From assembly GCA_018287875.1 (NCBI GenBank), contig JAGVVL010000002.1, forward strand, positions 5,270,001 through 5,334,000: DNA of 64,000 nt, read 5' to 3'. This stretch comes from Nigrospora sphaerica. Lineage: Eukaryota; Ascomycota; Sordariomycetes; Amphisphaeriales; Apiosporaceae. The position numbers and the translations under genes are program-made. The first letter of the stretch is position 1, and each line of letters starts with the position of its first letter. A model generated the notes under the pieces. The model did no database searches. It saw only the letters and a list, made by a program, of their open reading frames with translations, and was not told where the DNA came from. Of this stretch, positions 24,520 through 36,218 are shown one piece after another.

Positions 24520-27500
24520 ATGGCGCCCCAGAAGTTCTCCAGCGTGCGCTACAAGAGCCGGCCGGCCACGCTCGTCCCCTTCCGAGACGACAGCAGCTTG
24601 ATTGCCTTTCGGTACGATGAGACGGTGCAAGCAGAACCGCCCATTCCAATCCCACCACCGCGTTCACCCTTGCGTCACCGTCCGGGTACCGTTTCCACGG
24701 CGGCACCCTTCGGTACCCGATCTGCCACTACTTCTCCCACAACTGCGCCGCCGCGCCCGCGTTTGTATTTTCCTGCTACCACCCGCAATCCTCCTGCCTC
24801 CTCAGCGGCCGCCTCCACCCCAGCCCCTCCCCCTCGCCCGCCGCCTCCCACCGAGCAACACCCGGCCCTGCGCACCATCACGTCGGCGCCCGTCGTTGCG
24901 CGTGACGCGAAGCGCGGCCAGGTCCCGGCCCCCGCACCCTCCCCTCAGTCCTGCACCCTCTACGACGAAAGCGAGGACGAGGACCCGTTTCCCTACGAGC
25001 GCTTCGACGCCCGCCTGTCGCCCTCTTCCCATGTCTACGCCCACGCCCAGGACGAGCCCCCCGCCGCGGTCCCCCGGCTGCATTTGAGAACGCGCACCGC
25101 CTCGCTGTCGCTCTACTCGACCGACGACAAGGTTCAGATGAGCCCCGGCGGTGCCACCAACGACAGCAGCAGCCAGTACAGCGTAGCCCTGCCGTCGCCG
25201 GGCTTCTCCGAGGAAGACGAGGACGCCGCCACCACGCCCAACTCGCCGTCCACGCCCCCTCTCACGGCCGAGGCGTACCCGGACAAGCCCGCGCCGCTCT
25301 TCACCAAGTCGTTTTCCACTAGCTTCCGCTCCACCTCGTCGTCGTCGTCGGCGGGGTCGTCGTCGGTGGCGTCGGCAACAGCGGCCAGCAAGCCGCGGAA
25401 GCTGACCAAAAAGAGGACGGGGGCTAGGCCCGCCGCCGCCGCCATGCAGCCAGTGGGGGCCGAAGACGACAGTATCCCTGCCCTGGCTGCACAGCCAATC
25501 CTTCAGCAGCCCGCGTCTCCAACGGCGCATGGGGGATCCCGTGCAGGCCCTGCTCCCTATGGGCCCCCACCCTGCCCACCTCAATACGGATCGACCATGG
25601 GGCCCAGGGAGTCGGCCGGATTGACCAAGAGTGCTAGTAATACCCATACTGCCGCCGCCGCGGGCGGTGACTTTTCCGACTTCATCACCCACATGTCCTT
25701 TTCCAACCGCGGCAGTATCATGCTGGGCGGCAAACGCCCTACGCAGGCGGATGACGAGGACGACGCCGGCGCTGGCGCTGTCGCTGTCGCCGCCGCCGCT
25801 GCCCCCGCCGACGGCCCCAAGCGCACCCTCCCTCGCGCCTTTCCCCTGGCGCCCTCCCCCATGCCCAGGACCCAGGTCGACGGCGCCGGCCCCGACGAGG
25901 CCCCCTCCAAGCCCAAGAAAATGCATGGCATCCCCGACGCCATCGCCGAGGAGGTCTCGGTCCGCAGCCTGTCCCCGCGCGCCTCGGGCGTCGACCAGCA
26001 CCCGCCGCCGCCGACGACGCCCACGGCCGCCTCCTCGTCGGCCACGGCCAAGTCGACCGACGGCCCCTCCACCCCCAAGTCGCCGCACCACCCGCCGAGC
26101 ATTCGGGTCATACCAGTAGACGTGGAAAGGGAATCTCAAAAGGTGAGATCGCTCTATGAATCAGGGGATGGTCTCAAATGGGAAGACGGCGGCCCACCCG
26201 CATCGTCGCCCGGTGGGCGCCGAGGGCCGGCGGCAGAGGCACCGTCAAATGTGGATGAGCATGACGCGTATGGTTTCCTTACAGATCCGACTCTTCGCTT
26301 CGCTTGGCAATGCTAACCCCCGGTGATTGCTGTAGCTCCAGCCCAAGCCCAAGCCAAGGGGCCTATGGAAGTCCCGGTCGCAACCCAAGTCTACGTGGAA
26401 GCCCAATTCGACCAACTGGGACCCGCGCGTCCGAGGCGCCTTTTGCGTCGCCACGCGATGAGAACGGCCGCCGCGTGCACGAGATGGCCGGCGGCATCGA
26501 GGACTGGGAGGACGTCGATGGTGACGAGGTCGACCGTTACGGCTTCATCACCGTCCGGCGGCCCCAGTCGCGCGCGAGTACGCCCGCGGCCGTCGACACG
26601 GGGCTCGGCCAGTACTCGCCCACCAAACGGCGGAACGTCCTGGTCCGGCGCGACCTGGCGGCGCACTCGGGCCGCCCGTGGGGCCGGCGCGGGCCGAGTA
26701 GGAAAATGTCGGCGCGGTCACTCAACACGCAGGCTTCGGAGATGTCCACGTCGTCGCACATGTCGACCCGTTCTGCCATCCGCCAGGCCGTCAACCTGCT
26801 GCCCCATAAAAGGGACCGCAGGTGGATCGACGCGGCCGCCGACATGCTGGCGCTGGAGCCCGGCCTGACCAACATCGGCGACGACTCGTCGGCCGGCGCC
26901 CTCGCCGACGAGTACAAGCACAAGGAGTGGGAGCGGACCGAGAAATGGCGGCGCATGGCCATCCAGGTCAAGCCCGGCAAGGAGGGCGAGGGCACCGTCT
27001 TCGAGTTCGACACGAGGAACCCCAAGCTCGTCGAGCGCACCTGGAAGGGCATCCCCGACTGCTGGCGGGCCGCAGCCTGGTGGTCCTTCCTGTCGGCGAG
27101 TGTGAAGAAGAGCAAGCAGCCGCTCGCGACCGACGACGAGCTGTTTGCCGCCTACCAGGAACTGCAAGAGGTGGTGTCGTCCGACGACGTGCAAATCGAC
27201 CTCGATGTCCCCCGGACCATCAACCAGCACATCATGTTCCGAAGGCGCTACCGCGGCGGACAACGACTGCTGTTCCGGGTCCTCCACGCCCTATCGCTCT
27301 ATTTCCCCGAGACGGGGTACGTGCAGGGCATGGCGGCGCTGGCCGCCACCCTTCTAAACTACTACGAGGAGGAACGGTGCTTTGTGATGCTCGTCCGGCT
27401 CTGGCAAGTGCGCGGGCTCAACCGACTGTACTCGCCCGGGTTCGAAGAGCTCATGGCGGCCCTCAAGGACTTTGAGTCCACTTGGCTTGGTGACAAGGAC

Positions 27501-27887
27501 GTCGCCAAGAAGCTCCAGGAACTGTGCATCGATCCCACGGCGTACGCGACGCGGTGGTACCTGACGCTGTTCAACTTGTCCATACCCTTCCCGGCCCAGC
27601 TTCGCGTGTGGGATGTCTTCATGCTGCTCGGCGACCTGCCAGCAGCGGAGCAGGCGCCATCGTCGGGGAAGAGTGTGGCGAAGGCGGCGGCTTCCGACGG
27701 CTTGGAGATTCTGCACGCTACCAGTACGGCCATCATCCTGGCACTCCGGGACCACATTATCGACTCGGAATTCGAGAACGCCATGAAGGCAGTTACCTCC
27801 TGGATCCCCATCAAGAACGAAGAGCTGTTGATGAAGGTCATCAGGGCCGAGTACCGACAGCACCAGTCCCGGGTGAAGAAGTCCTAG
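24520..27887 (+). CDS. TBC-domain Rab GTPase-activating protein
   Basis: Two exons, 24520-26267 and 26336-27887, give 1,099 aa. The 68-nt intron has donor GTATGG, a TGCTAAC branch point and acceptor TGTAG, and shifts the frame exactly as needed. The N-terminal ~800 residues are low-complexity (Pro, Ser, Ala) with conserved islands: APQKFSSVRYKSRPATLVPF, DFSDFITHMSFSNRGSIMLG, VRSLYESGDGLKWEDG, GTRASEAPFASPRDENGRRV, and EDWEDVDGDEVDRYGFI. The TBC domain starts near 819 (WKGIPDCWRAAAWW). It has the arginine finger motif I-x-x-D-x-x-R at 870-876 and the glutamine finger YVQG at 911-914, so both catalytic fingers are intact. It then runs through SPGFEELM, ATRWYLTLFNLSIPF and LRVWDVFMLLGD. TBC proteins speed GTP hydrolysis by Rab GTPases on endomembranes; the Rab partner cannot be read from sequence. 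A short C-terminal helical tail (MKVIRAEYRQHQ) follows. ATG 24520 follows a long C-rich leader. Confidence 0.93.
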
Positions 27888-30800
27888 GAGACTCACCTAC
27901 GCGCCCTGGTCCGTCGCCACCACGGGGTGGCCTAACCCTCCCAACCTGTATGGTCCGTCATGCTACGCAGCCTTCCCAGCATTTCTCTCCCTTTCCTACG
28001 GCGCTACGCGCAAGCGATAACGATGTCGCTGGCAAACCCGTTAGCTCGACGGGTTCGTGCCATCACCCAAACTGTGAGACAGGTCTTGTCTCGTTCCTTT
28101 GTGCTTTTTTCTATTTTTTTTTTTTGGCTTTGGTGGACAAGTTGGTCCGGAATGTCTCTTCGCACCGGGTATTGCTGGCGCCGGGCGTGGACATTTGGTT
28201 GGGATTGCGACTCTACACTACATTATACCCTACATGGCCAACCCGATGCGGCCGCGCGCGCACACGGCTTGGCTTGCAGTATTCTCTTCCCCACCCCCCC
28301 CCTTCTCCCCCTCTCCCTCTCTCCCTTTCCCAGTACCCTGGGGTTCGGCCACGTCAGTTACGGACGGGCGGATGTATTTTTCTCACTGGATGGATTGTAT
28401 GATGGTGTGTGGGCGCTCGTGCGACGAGCTACACCGGCCAAGGAACTCACGACGTCTTTCGTGTATGCTATACCAATAATTACTTGATAATGCTGTGGAG
28501 GGGGCAGTGGTGCCGAATATCCTTCCTACTCTTTTTTTATTATACTCGCAAGCTCCTTCCGTCTCTCCGCCCTCGGGTCCACTCACGGTTGGTGATCTTC
28601 TCGCCAGTAAGCGACGCTGCCGCCCTACGCCCACGTGATGACTGCCTTGCGATCCGCCCTCCTCTGCGCCCCTCGCTGCTTTTCCGCCTCGCGCTTTCGA
28701 ACACAACACCCCTGGCTCGGAGGGTTAGACGACAGGGAATGGGGCTGCGTCGTTCGAGCGCCCTTTCCGCAACCCCAACGGCGTCCCTAAAGCCCCCGCA
28801 AGACGGCTTCCCGAAAGCCCTCGGGTTTTCGTGGGGCTGTTTGGGTTTGACAGCCACCTCTTTTTTTTTCCTTTCGTTTCCCCGTCGTACATGCAAGGGA
28901 TGAAGGACATCGTCCGCCAAGAACTACGGGGCCGAGGCCCTCTCTCGGGGCCGAAGGCTCTCTCGGGCGCCGCCCCCTCCCCCTCCCCCCGTGTTATGTG
29001 TGGCCGACAGGCTCTCCCTCCCTCCCTGTCTCTATCCCTTTACGTTTCGTGTGACCGAGGAGCCAAAAACGGCGAACGACGCGTGTCCCATCCGGGGGCC
29101 GGCGGCGGCGGCTGCTGCTGCTGCTGCTGCTCGACTAGGTTTTGGTCCTTCGTCGGGCATGCGAGAGCGCAGTTCGGTTCGGTCAAGTCCTCATTTTTGG
29201 TTTTCGCCCGCAGGGGCTTTTTTTGCGGCGAAGCGGCGCTCCGCACTCCCCCCCCTTCCCCTTCCTCCTTGCCTGCCTTCTTCTTCTCCTTCGTGGTCGT
29301 CCGAAGCCCGCGTGCACAGCTTATATACATCGGCGTCGGCCGCGCACGTATACCAGGGGGTATGCAGGGGGGGGAAGGCCACCACGACGTCTCTCGTTCC
29401 CGCCCAAGGGGGAGGAAGGGATCGCTCGTCAAGGGGGGAGAATCCACCAATCGGAAGAAGAAAACAAGAAGAGCACCCGCAAGCAACAGCGACGCCTTCC
29501 TTCCCCTCGACGCTACTCGGGCAACACGAGGGCGAAAGAAACGGCCCCTCGTTCCTATGCTGGGAGAGAGAACGAAAATCACCGGCACCACCTCCCCGTC
29601 CTTCCCCTTTTTTAAAGGGCAGGCGAGGGGGGAAGGGAAGGGGAACGCGAGCCCCGGAAAAGGAAAACAGAAGATGGAAAGTAAAGGAAAAGAAATAAGA
29701 AGTCAATGAACCCTGCGCTCTTCGTGGGGCAGTAGAGTATCCGTCCCCCGCGCGCGGAGAAAAAGGGCTTGCGGGCTCGGGAGCCCCGTGCAATACCCGA
29801 CGGGTATCGGCCGATGGCGCGCGGCCGGCGAAAGGGGGGAGAAACCCCAAAATTGGTGGCCCAGAGAAGCCTTGGAGGCGGGCAGACGGCATTACAAACT
29901 CACCCTCCCTCTTTCCCTCTCTTCTTCCCGCGATGAGAGAAAAGGGTGGCGGCGTATGGACTCCGTTGCGCCCGAAGGGGTGACTGTAAAGGGAGTTTGG
30001 ATATGTGGAATCAGTCGATTACCGCCCCCTAGCGTTTCTCGCGCGCGCCCTCCACCCCCCCCTCTCTCTTAGTCTTTCAGAGATTTCTCGCTTTCTCTCT
30101 GTCTCTCTCTCATAAGGAGTGGGGGAGTACGAGCGACGTTCCAGAGCGCACCCAGAGACCACACAGATGAACGCTGGACGTGGCGGGGGGAATTCGGGTT
30201 TTATTCCTCGTCATCCTCTTGCCTCCCCCTCTACCTTATTCTCCTGCTCACCTCCCATCACCTCCCATCCCCTTCCTTCCAACCCATCTATCAGTGTCCA
30301 TGGAGCTGGCCGACCGATCGCGTCCCCCCCCCCTTTTTTTTTCCGGGCCAGTCCGTATCCCGCCGTCTCCCCCAAGGCTGGAGGACCAAGCCCAGCCGGA
30401 TGCAAACAGGGCGTCGAGGACGTAGCAAAGAGGCATTACATTACCCACGTACTTGGCCTATGAACAAATTCTTCCGCGAACTTTCCGTGGTACATACCTG
30501 CGTCCCCCGGGTCCTTCCACACGAGCGTATAAGCCTCTCTCCATCCTCCTCCCCCCCCATGAAGAGTCAGCAGATCAATCTCGGCGAATTCAAATCGGTG
30601 GGCATGGACGCGCACCCCTCTCTTCTCCCCACCCTCTTTCCATACAGGCACGGGCTTGTAGTAGTGCTGGTAGCCGCTGCAACCACTCGCGGGACCTGGA
30701 AGGAAGGAGGGGAAGGGGAGGAAGCGGACAGGTTACCTACTCCCCGGCATTTGCGTCGCCTATGCGTGTATGCAAGTGTGGGTATGCGGGAGTCGGGAGA

Positions 30801-32980
30801 TAGCGGCTGTGCGTAATAAGAGAGAGTGAGGGAAAGAGAGAGTGTGTGTATGTGTGTATACGTTTGGCGGAAAGGAAGCAGAGCTGACGGACGGAGACCC
30901 CTCCCCAAAAGGATCAACACACGCAGCCCGGCCAGCGCAGGGGGATGAGGACACGACCAATAGGGGGTCGGCCGCGGCTGCATCTCGCTTGCTGACCGCC
31001 GATTCTGAAACGAAGCGTTACGCGCGACGACGAACGAACGCACGAATCGGCGGGTGCGCGCGGATGAAAAACGACCGGGGTAGGTGGGAATGAGGCGACA
31101 TAGAGCGGGAAAGGGAGAGATATGGGCGAGGGTATCCAGCCCCAAAGCTATTTCATCAGCCGCGCCGGCCCATTCTTGTCCCTCCGTTTTCCGCGGCCCT
31201 TTATCGTCATATCACGGGGCCCTCCCAGGCCGGCCTCGTATCTATCTCCGTCCGTACCCAATCTGGTGGCCCTCATCTAGGATGGTGTAGCTGATAGGGT
31301 AAATGGTCGGGGAGGCGGCGGGCTTCTAGTTAGTGATGCTTCTCTGAAAGGATCCAACTCATCACAAACCTCCCAGGCTTTTGACGGCAGGCTGACTTGG
31401 CTGTTCACGCTCCTCCAGGCCACCATCGCCACCACCACCACCTGCTCCTTCTCCTCCTGCAGCTGCTGGTACCGTCAGCCTCACTCGTCCTTGCGTGGCC
31501 GCCCCCCCCGGCCTGCTTCCTTTGGGGGACGCTGCAAGTCATCCACCACCCCCCCTCTCTCCTCTCAGTGCCGATCCCAGCGGCCGCAGCGCTCATCGTC
31601 ACATTGTGCGTTTTTCTCCTCGAGGATACAAACGCGCTTATCTCTCGCCTGTCGGTGTCCGCCCAGCCGCCGCCGGCAGTCTGGTAGGGTAGTCGTCCTC
31701 GCGCCCGCCTGCCGGGGGCTGCCTTACTCCCTGCTCCCCTTCCTTGTCACGATGCGGGCGCGTCCGCATGTTCCCGTGTCGGGCACCACACATCCCACAG
31801 CCTGCTTACTCTCACAACTGGTGCCATGTCCATAAACCCCGAGGGACGACGCCACGGGTACGAGTATGTGTGTGCGTGTAAGAGAGGGAGAGAGGGAGAG
31901 AGAAACAAGGGGAGAGGAAGAGAGGCGCCCCCGCACGACTCACGTCGGCTTATGTCACACCCTGCATGTCCATATATGCCTTGCCCCGGACGGTCGACCA
32001 GAGTAGCGGGCGTCGCGTGCGCCAATCTCGGATCCCATGCACGTTGCAGCCACTGCAGATGCGAGCCCGTGTCTGTGCCCTCCCTCCCGAGCCCGTTTCG
32101 TTATACACCAGCGAGCATGGGTATGCACTGCGTAAGTAGGTAGCAGGGGGGGGCGGAGGGAGGACACGCGAGGGCCGTGGCTGCGTAGTGCGCGACGCGG
32201 ATCTCCGATGACTTTCCCCTCCCTCCTTTGTACGTGTGTGTGTGTGTGTGTGTGTGTGTGGCCCGCCTCGCCCATCTTCCTCTTTCGGTAATGAGGCGTG
32301 TCTCGCTCGACTGGCTTAACCGCGAGCCTCACACGACTTGCCGAGCGAGACCCTTCGGCTCGGCCTTGGAAGAAGACGACACGACGAATGGGGAGGTCGA
32401 GCTAGGAGCGCCACCCGGGGGGCTTGGCTATTGCCCGCGTTTCAGAGTCCAAGCCCAGGCTGAACAGACGTCGTCCTGTCCGGCTCCTGCACCCGAAAGA
32501 CGACAAGCGACAAGGCGCCATCCCTCGCTGCCAACACGCCATGTCATGTCATGCCATCTCGCCCGCGTCTGCCATACATGTTTCCCCTCCTCCGCTCCCA
32601 AAGTCGACGTGGATGCAGTAGTGTATAATCCCGGGCTGGCTATGTACCGGAACTCTATCCTGGCCCCTTCATTTCCCGTGTGCGCGACTTGACACCGTCG
32701 GCATTGCCCCCGTCCCATGCCCCGACTGTACATTCGTTGCCTGGGGAAAAAGCCATTTGTGTGACCCCGTAACTCCTATGCCCGCCCGTCGTGCCCCGGC
32801 CGGCTGATGCTTTTTGTCCGCGTCGCCCCCGTAAATATGCAGCTGCTAATTGATACACGGCTAAGATACACATGTCGAATGGAAAGATGAAGGGCTCGAG
32901 CCGATGCCGGGCCCGAGGATGCTGGCACGCCTGCTGGCCCATCCGTGCACGTATTTGGCAATCCCCCTTTCCCCCGGGCA
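27888..32980. other. 5-kb convergent spacer, low complexity, no recognisable gene
   Basis: The region lies between the 3' ends of the TBC gene (+) and the Pro/Gln-rich gene (-). It is full of poly-pyrimidine and poly-purine runs, short G and C homopolymers and a GT microsatellite. Open frames such as 28831-29709 encode mostly Arg/Lys/Pro/Gly low-complexity sequence and have other open frames overlapping them on both strands. A length of 5 kb is unusual between two fungal 3' ends. Confidence 0.55.
32234..32260. repeat. (GT)13 microsatellite
   Basis: Uninterrupted alternating GT run beginning after TAC at 32231-32233. Confidence 0.9.
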
Positions 32981-34591
32981 TCAGTCGTTTTCTCGTTCGC
33001 GTGCAGAGCCCGGCCCGGCGCCCGTACCGCGCATTTTCTCGTCGGCCGACAGGGGCGACTGTCTCCGCTCTGACTCGCCCTGGCTCCGCATGTCCGAGGC
33101 CGGATACCGCGGCGATGGGTGGTCCGACAGCAGGCTCGACACCGAATGCGTGCCGCGCTGCTGCAGGGGCCCCTCCGAAGACCCCAGTCCCGGCGACATG
33201 GGCCGCGAAGGCCCGTAACTGTCGCCGCGGCCGCCCCGCGTCGAGCGGTAGGCCGAGATGTCGCTTCTTTGCCGAGAGTGCCCCCTCCGCCGTCCGAGCG
33301 GCGGGTTGCCAAGCGTCGACGGCCCGCCGAAGTGGCTGAACGGGGGCGACCTGTTTCGGATTTGCGAGTTCGGCGCCGGCGCCGCCGGCTGCGGGCCTGT
33401 CGCCTTCCGCTTGCGAGGCGAGTCTACTATGAGGCACTCAGATTAGCTACGTGAACGCCAGCGCCAAGTCAGGGCCGGAAACGAACCAGAAGGAATGGCG
33501 GGCTGGTTCGAGCCGGCCTGCGATGCCGGCGGCTGCCAGTGATGGAAATAGATGGACGGCGACTGCGTGTCTTGCTGTGACTGCGCCTGTTGCGACGGCT
33601 GTTGCTGCGGTGGCTGCTGCTGCGGTGGCGGCGCCGCTTGCTGCGGCCCGAAGTGGTGTGGTACCCCTGATGGTCCGCCCAGCATCTCGCTCGTGCTCAG
33701 ACGCGGCAGTGCACCGCCCAAAGGCCGGCCCACGGTTCCTGCCACTGACATAGTGTGTGCTCGGGCTCGCGTAGGGGAGTTGGGGCCCTGGTACGGCACA
33801 AAACCGCCCTGCGGTCCCGGGGCAGAGCCTGGCGTTGAGGGCACTCCGATGGAACCGCCGTAGTGGGAGTATGGCTGGGACTGAGAGTCCCGTCGCCGGT
33901 GCTCGGGTGACAGCGGCCCCTGGGCGGCCATGAGTTGTGCCTGCGCTTGAGGCTGCCCCGACAAGACGCTCTGTGCCCATTCCAGAGCGGCCTGAGGCAG
34001 GGCTCCCCCGCCCATGCCTGCAAACACTACGGGTACCATGGACGGCGGAATGCCCCTTTCCAACGACGTCCGCAGCATTTCATGCTCTAGTTTACGCTGC
34101 TCCAAGCGCAGTTTTTCTTGATGAGTCTTTTCCTCCTCCTGCTTCCTCCTCTCTTCCTCCGTCTTGGCCGCCAGCCAGCTCCGCATGGCCTCGTCCGCGC
34201 CCTGGCCCTGCCACTGAGGCGGCGCGGGAAGTGCACCCATCATATGACCCGGCGGCGGGGGCGGCGGGGGTTGCTGCTGCGGCTGGGGTTGTGGCGGCGG
34301 CCCCTGTGAGTGCAGAGGAAGCCCCGGGGCGGGTGGAAGGCCTGGCGGTGGAGGTGCCGATCCTGGCTGCGGGAGTGTCATGGCCCCTGGCAAGGGTAGC
34401 CCCCGGTGCGGTGCCGACATTGTTTGTGGCGGTGGCGGCGGGCTGTTTCTTCGGACGAGTGCCGGCAGGGGCTTCTGGAAGGATTCCTGGACAGTCACGG
34501 GGGGTGTTGATCGGGATGTCGAGGGAGGTGTCGGAATGTCATGGGCGGTGTGAAAACCGTGGTAGACTGGCTGCTTCAAGGTGAGCATCAT
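32981..34591 (-). CDS. Fungal proline/glutamine-rich coiled-coil protein of unknown function
   Basis: Two exons, 34591-33487 and 33426-32981, give 516 aa. The N-terminus MMLTLKQPVYHGFHTAHD and its ST-P-rich follow-up look conserved. Residues ~60-135 are Pro/Gln-rich. Next comes a charged helix (WLAAKTEEERRKQEEEK through LRLEQRKLEHEMLR, about 145-185) followed by GIPPSMVPVVFAGMGGG. A Q-rich tract (QQAAPPPQQQPPQQQPSQQ) and a basic Ser/Arg tail (SPRKRKATG, RRRGHSRQRSDISAYR, SVSSLLSD) complete it; PRKRK could be a nuclear signal. The intron is inferred: an uncommon donor GTTCGT, a CTAAT branch element and a tandem acceptor TAGTAG (60 or 63 nt) restore the frame into the SPRKRK tail. Without it the frame ends at 33443. 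ATG 34591 is the first methionine in the frame; an upstream exon is possible. The composition suggests a transcription co-regulator or adaptor, but I cannot name the family. Confidence 0.74.
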
Positions 34592-35093
34592 GTCGAATAG
34601 CGTTCGGGGCACACGTGGGTGGCGGTCATCGGGTGGGAGGGACAGCCAGGCCAACAGAGCAGCTCAGAAGAGGGGTGAGGGAGCAGGGAGGGCCTTAAGT
34701 GGTGAGAGAGGCGGTGGGAGGGAAGGGATGCAGGGAGGTAGGGGAGCAGGCGGAGCGAATAACCTTTGCATATATAAGAAGCTGGAGGGGACGGCCAGCT
34801 TAGAAGAGCGGGAAAAGGAAGCAAGCGGGGCCTGTGACTTGTAGGGGCCGCAGAGTCCAGCCTCATCTGATTACCGGTGCGCAGACATCAGATCGGGTAG
34901 GTGATATGGGCCAGAAAGATTAGTCGGAGGGGGTGGATGCTGCTATGGATGGCTATGCGCTATGGGGCACCGTAGTATCAGTCTCGGCCTGGCCTGGGCA
35001 GACTAACGGCCGGCGTGGGAGCCGTTGAGGCCAACCCCGGCAGCTTAGGGCGTATCGTAGGGCCGTGGCAAGCTAGTGCTGGTGCGTGTGGTA

Positions 35094-35148
35094 GTGCTGG
35101 TCTTGGTGCTGGTGCTGGTGCTGGTGCTGGTGCTGGTGCCGGTGCGCC
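35094..35148. repeat. Hexanucleotide array (GGTGCT)n
   Basis: Imperfect then perfect GGTGCT/GTGCTG units, about eight in a row, ending in GGTGCCGGTGCG. Confidence 0.85.
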
Positions 35149-35755
35149 AGTGAGTAAGAAGAGGAGGCAGTATGCATGTACCAAGCGTGACAAGGGCAAG
35201 TGAGAGCGAGTGACCCGGGGTAGGGGAGGGGGGTGTGATGTACGTGAGTACGTGTCTCTGTGTGTGTGTGGGTGGCTATGTAGAGCTTAAGATAGCAAGA
35301 GAGAAACAGAGACCGAAAGAGAAAGAGGTTGTATGTGTGTGTGTGTGTGAGTGTGTGGGAGAGTCCCGAGTAAAAGAGTCCGTCCGTGTGTTCATTGGTG
35401 TGTCAAGAAGAGAGGGTCGACTAAGCCGAGAGCAATTAATAGCAACCGGAAGAAGCAAAGTCGGGTGTTTGACGAGGGAAACGGGACGGCAATTTGTCCA
35501 TGAGATGAAAAGGCAGTTTCGTGACGGCCGCTTTAGGCAATGCCCGAAGAGGAAAGTCGAGGGTGTTGTGTGAATGTGGAGCAGCTGATGAGCCTGGCTT
35601 ATTTCATTTGGGGCACAGTGGTGCGTGTCAGGGAAAGTCGGTACAAGGACCCGTGGGCGGAACGTCGTCAGGTTGGGAGGGACAGTAGGGCAAGGGTAGG
35701 ATAAAGTCAACTTGATAGTTCGGTACCTACATTTCTACTGGTCATGAACCCAGGT

Positions 35756-35880
35756 GTGGAAGAGAGATAGAGAGAGAAGAGGGGGAAAGGGGGGGGGGGG
35801 GGGGGGGAGAGAGAGAGAGGGAGAGAGGGCAAGTGAGCAAGTGAGCAAGTGAGGGAGAGAGGGAGAGGGCGGGAAAGGGT
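35756..35880. repeat. Homopurine tract with G19 core
   Basis: The plus strand is almost purely A/G: GAGAGATAGAGAGAGAAGAG, then GGGGGAAA, 19 consecutive G at 35789-35807, then (AG)n, three copies of GCAAGTGA at about 35829-35852, and more GA-rich sequence. Such a tract can form triplex or quadruplex structures. Confidence 0.85.
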
Positions 35881-36039
35881 GTATCGCCAGCACGGGAAGC
35901 AGCACTCTCGGTAGTCGGGAGGAGTTGTGGACGTGGCTAAGACAAGTTTAGGCGTGTCAGAATAACGGCGTACCTATGAATGGGCCTCGACTCCATCGAG
36001 ACGCAACAGTCGCTTCCCGAGAGGACGCTAGGCCAGCAG

Positions 36040-36218
36040 TAGGTAGCAGCAGTAGCAACAGCAGCAAAAGGAGGAGGAGGAAGAGGAGGAGGCGGCGGAG
36101 GTGGAGGCGGAGGAGGAGGAGCAGCAGCAGCAGCAGCAGCAGCACGAGCAAGAGCAGCAGCGGCAGCAGGCAGCCAGCAGTAGCAACAACAACAACAACA
36201 ACAATAACAACAACAACG
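36040..36218. repeat. Compound trinucleotide repeats (GAG, CAG, AAC)
   Basis: In order on the plus strand: CAG/TAG mix, (GAG)-rich from about 36068, (AGC)n at 36121-36143, a CAG-rich interrupted stretch, then (AAC)n at about 36185-36218. All three frames stay open in part, giving poly-Ser, poly-Arg or poly-Leu shadows. Confidence 0.9.

Noticed and set aside
24802..26139. 445-codon minus-strand frame opposite the TBC gene
   Set aside because: Gly/Arg-rich shadow of the Pro/Ser/Ala-rich N-terminus of the TBC protein.
26142..26285. Alternative intron in the TBC gene using AAAG/GTGAGA and TTACAG
   Set aside because: It would remove the conserved-looking VRSLYESGDGLKWEDG and leave a frame that stops soon after. 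The GTATGG...TGCTAAC...TGTAG intron restores the downstream frame exactly.
28831..29709. 292-codon open frame on the plus strand
   Set aside because: It starts at a non-ATG codon and encodes low-complexity Arg/Lys/Pro/Gly sequence with competing frames on both strands.
32655..33437. 260-codon minus-strand frame
   Set aside because: Shadow in a different frame of the second exon of the Pro/Gln-rich gene; the frame used by that exon has the SPRKRK and RRGHSRQRSD protein-like segments.
33427..33450. 24-nt intron at the end of the first exon of the Pro/Gln-rich gene
   Set aside because: Far below the workable size of fungal introns; the 60/63-nt alternative fits the phase.
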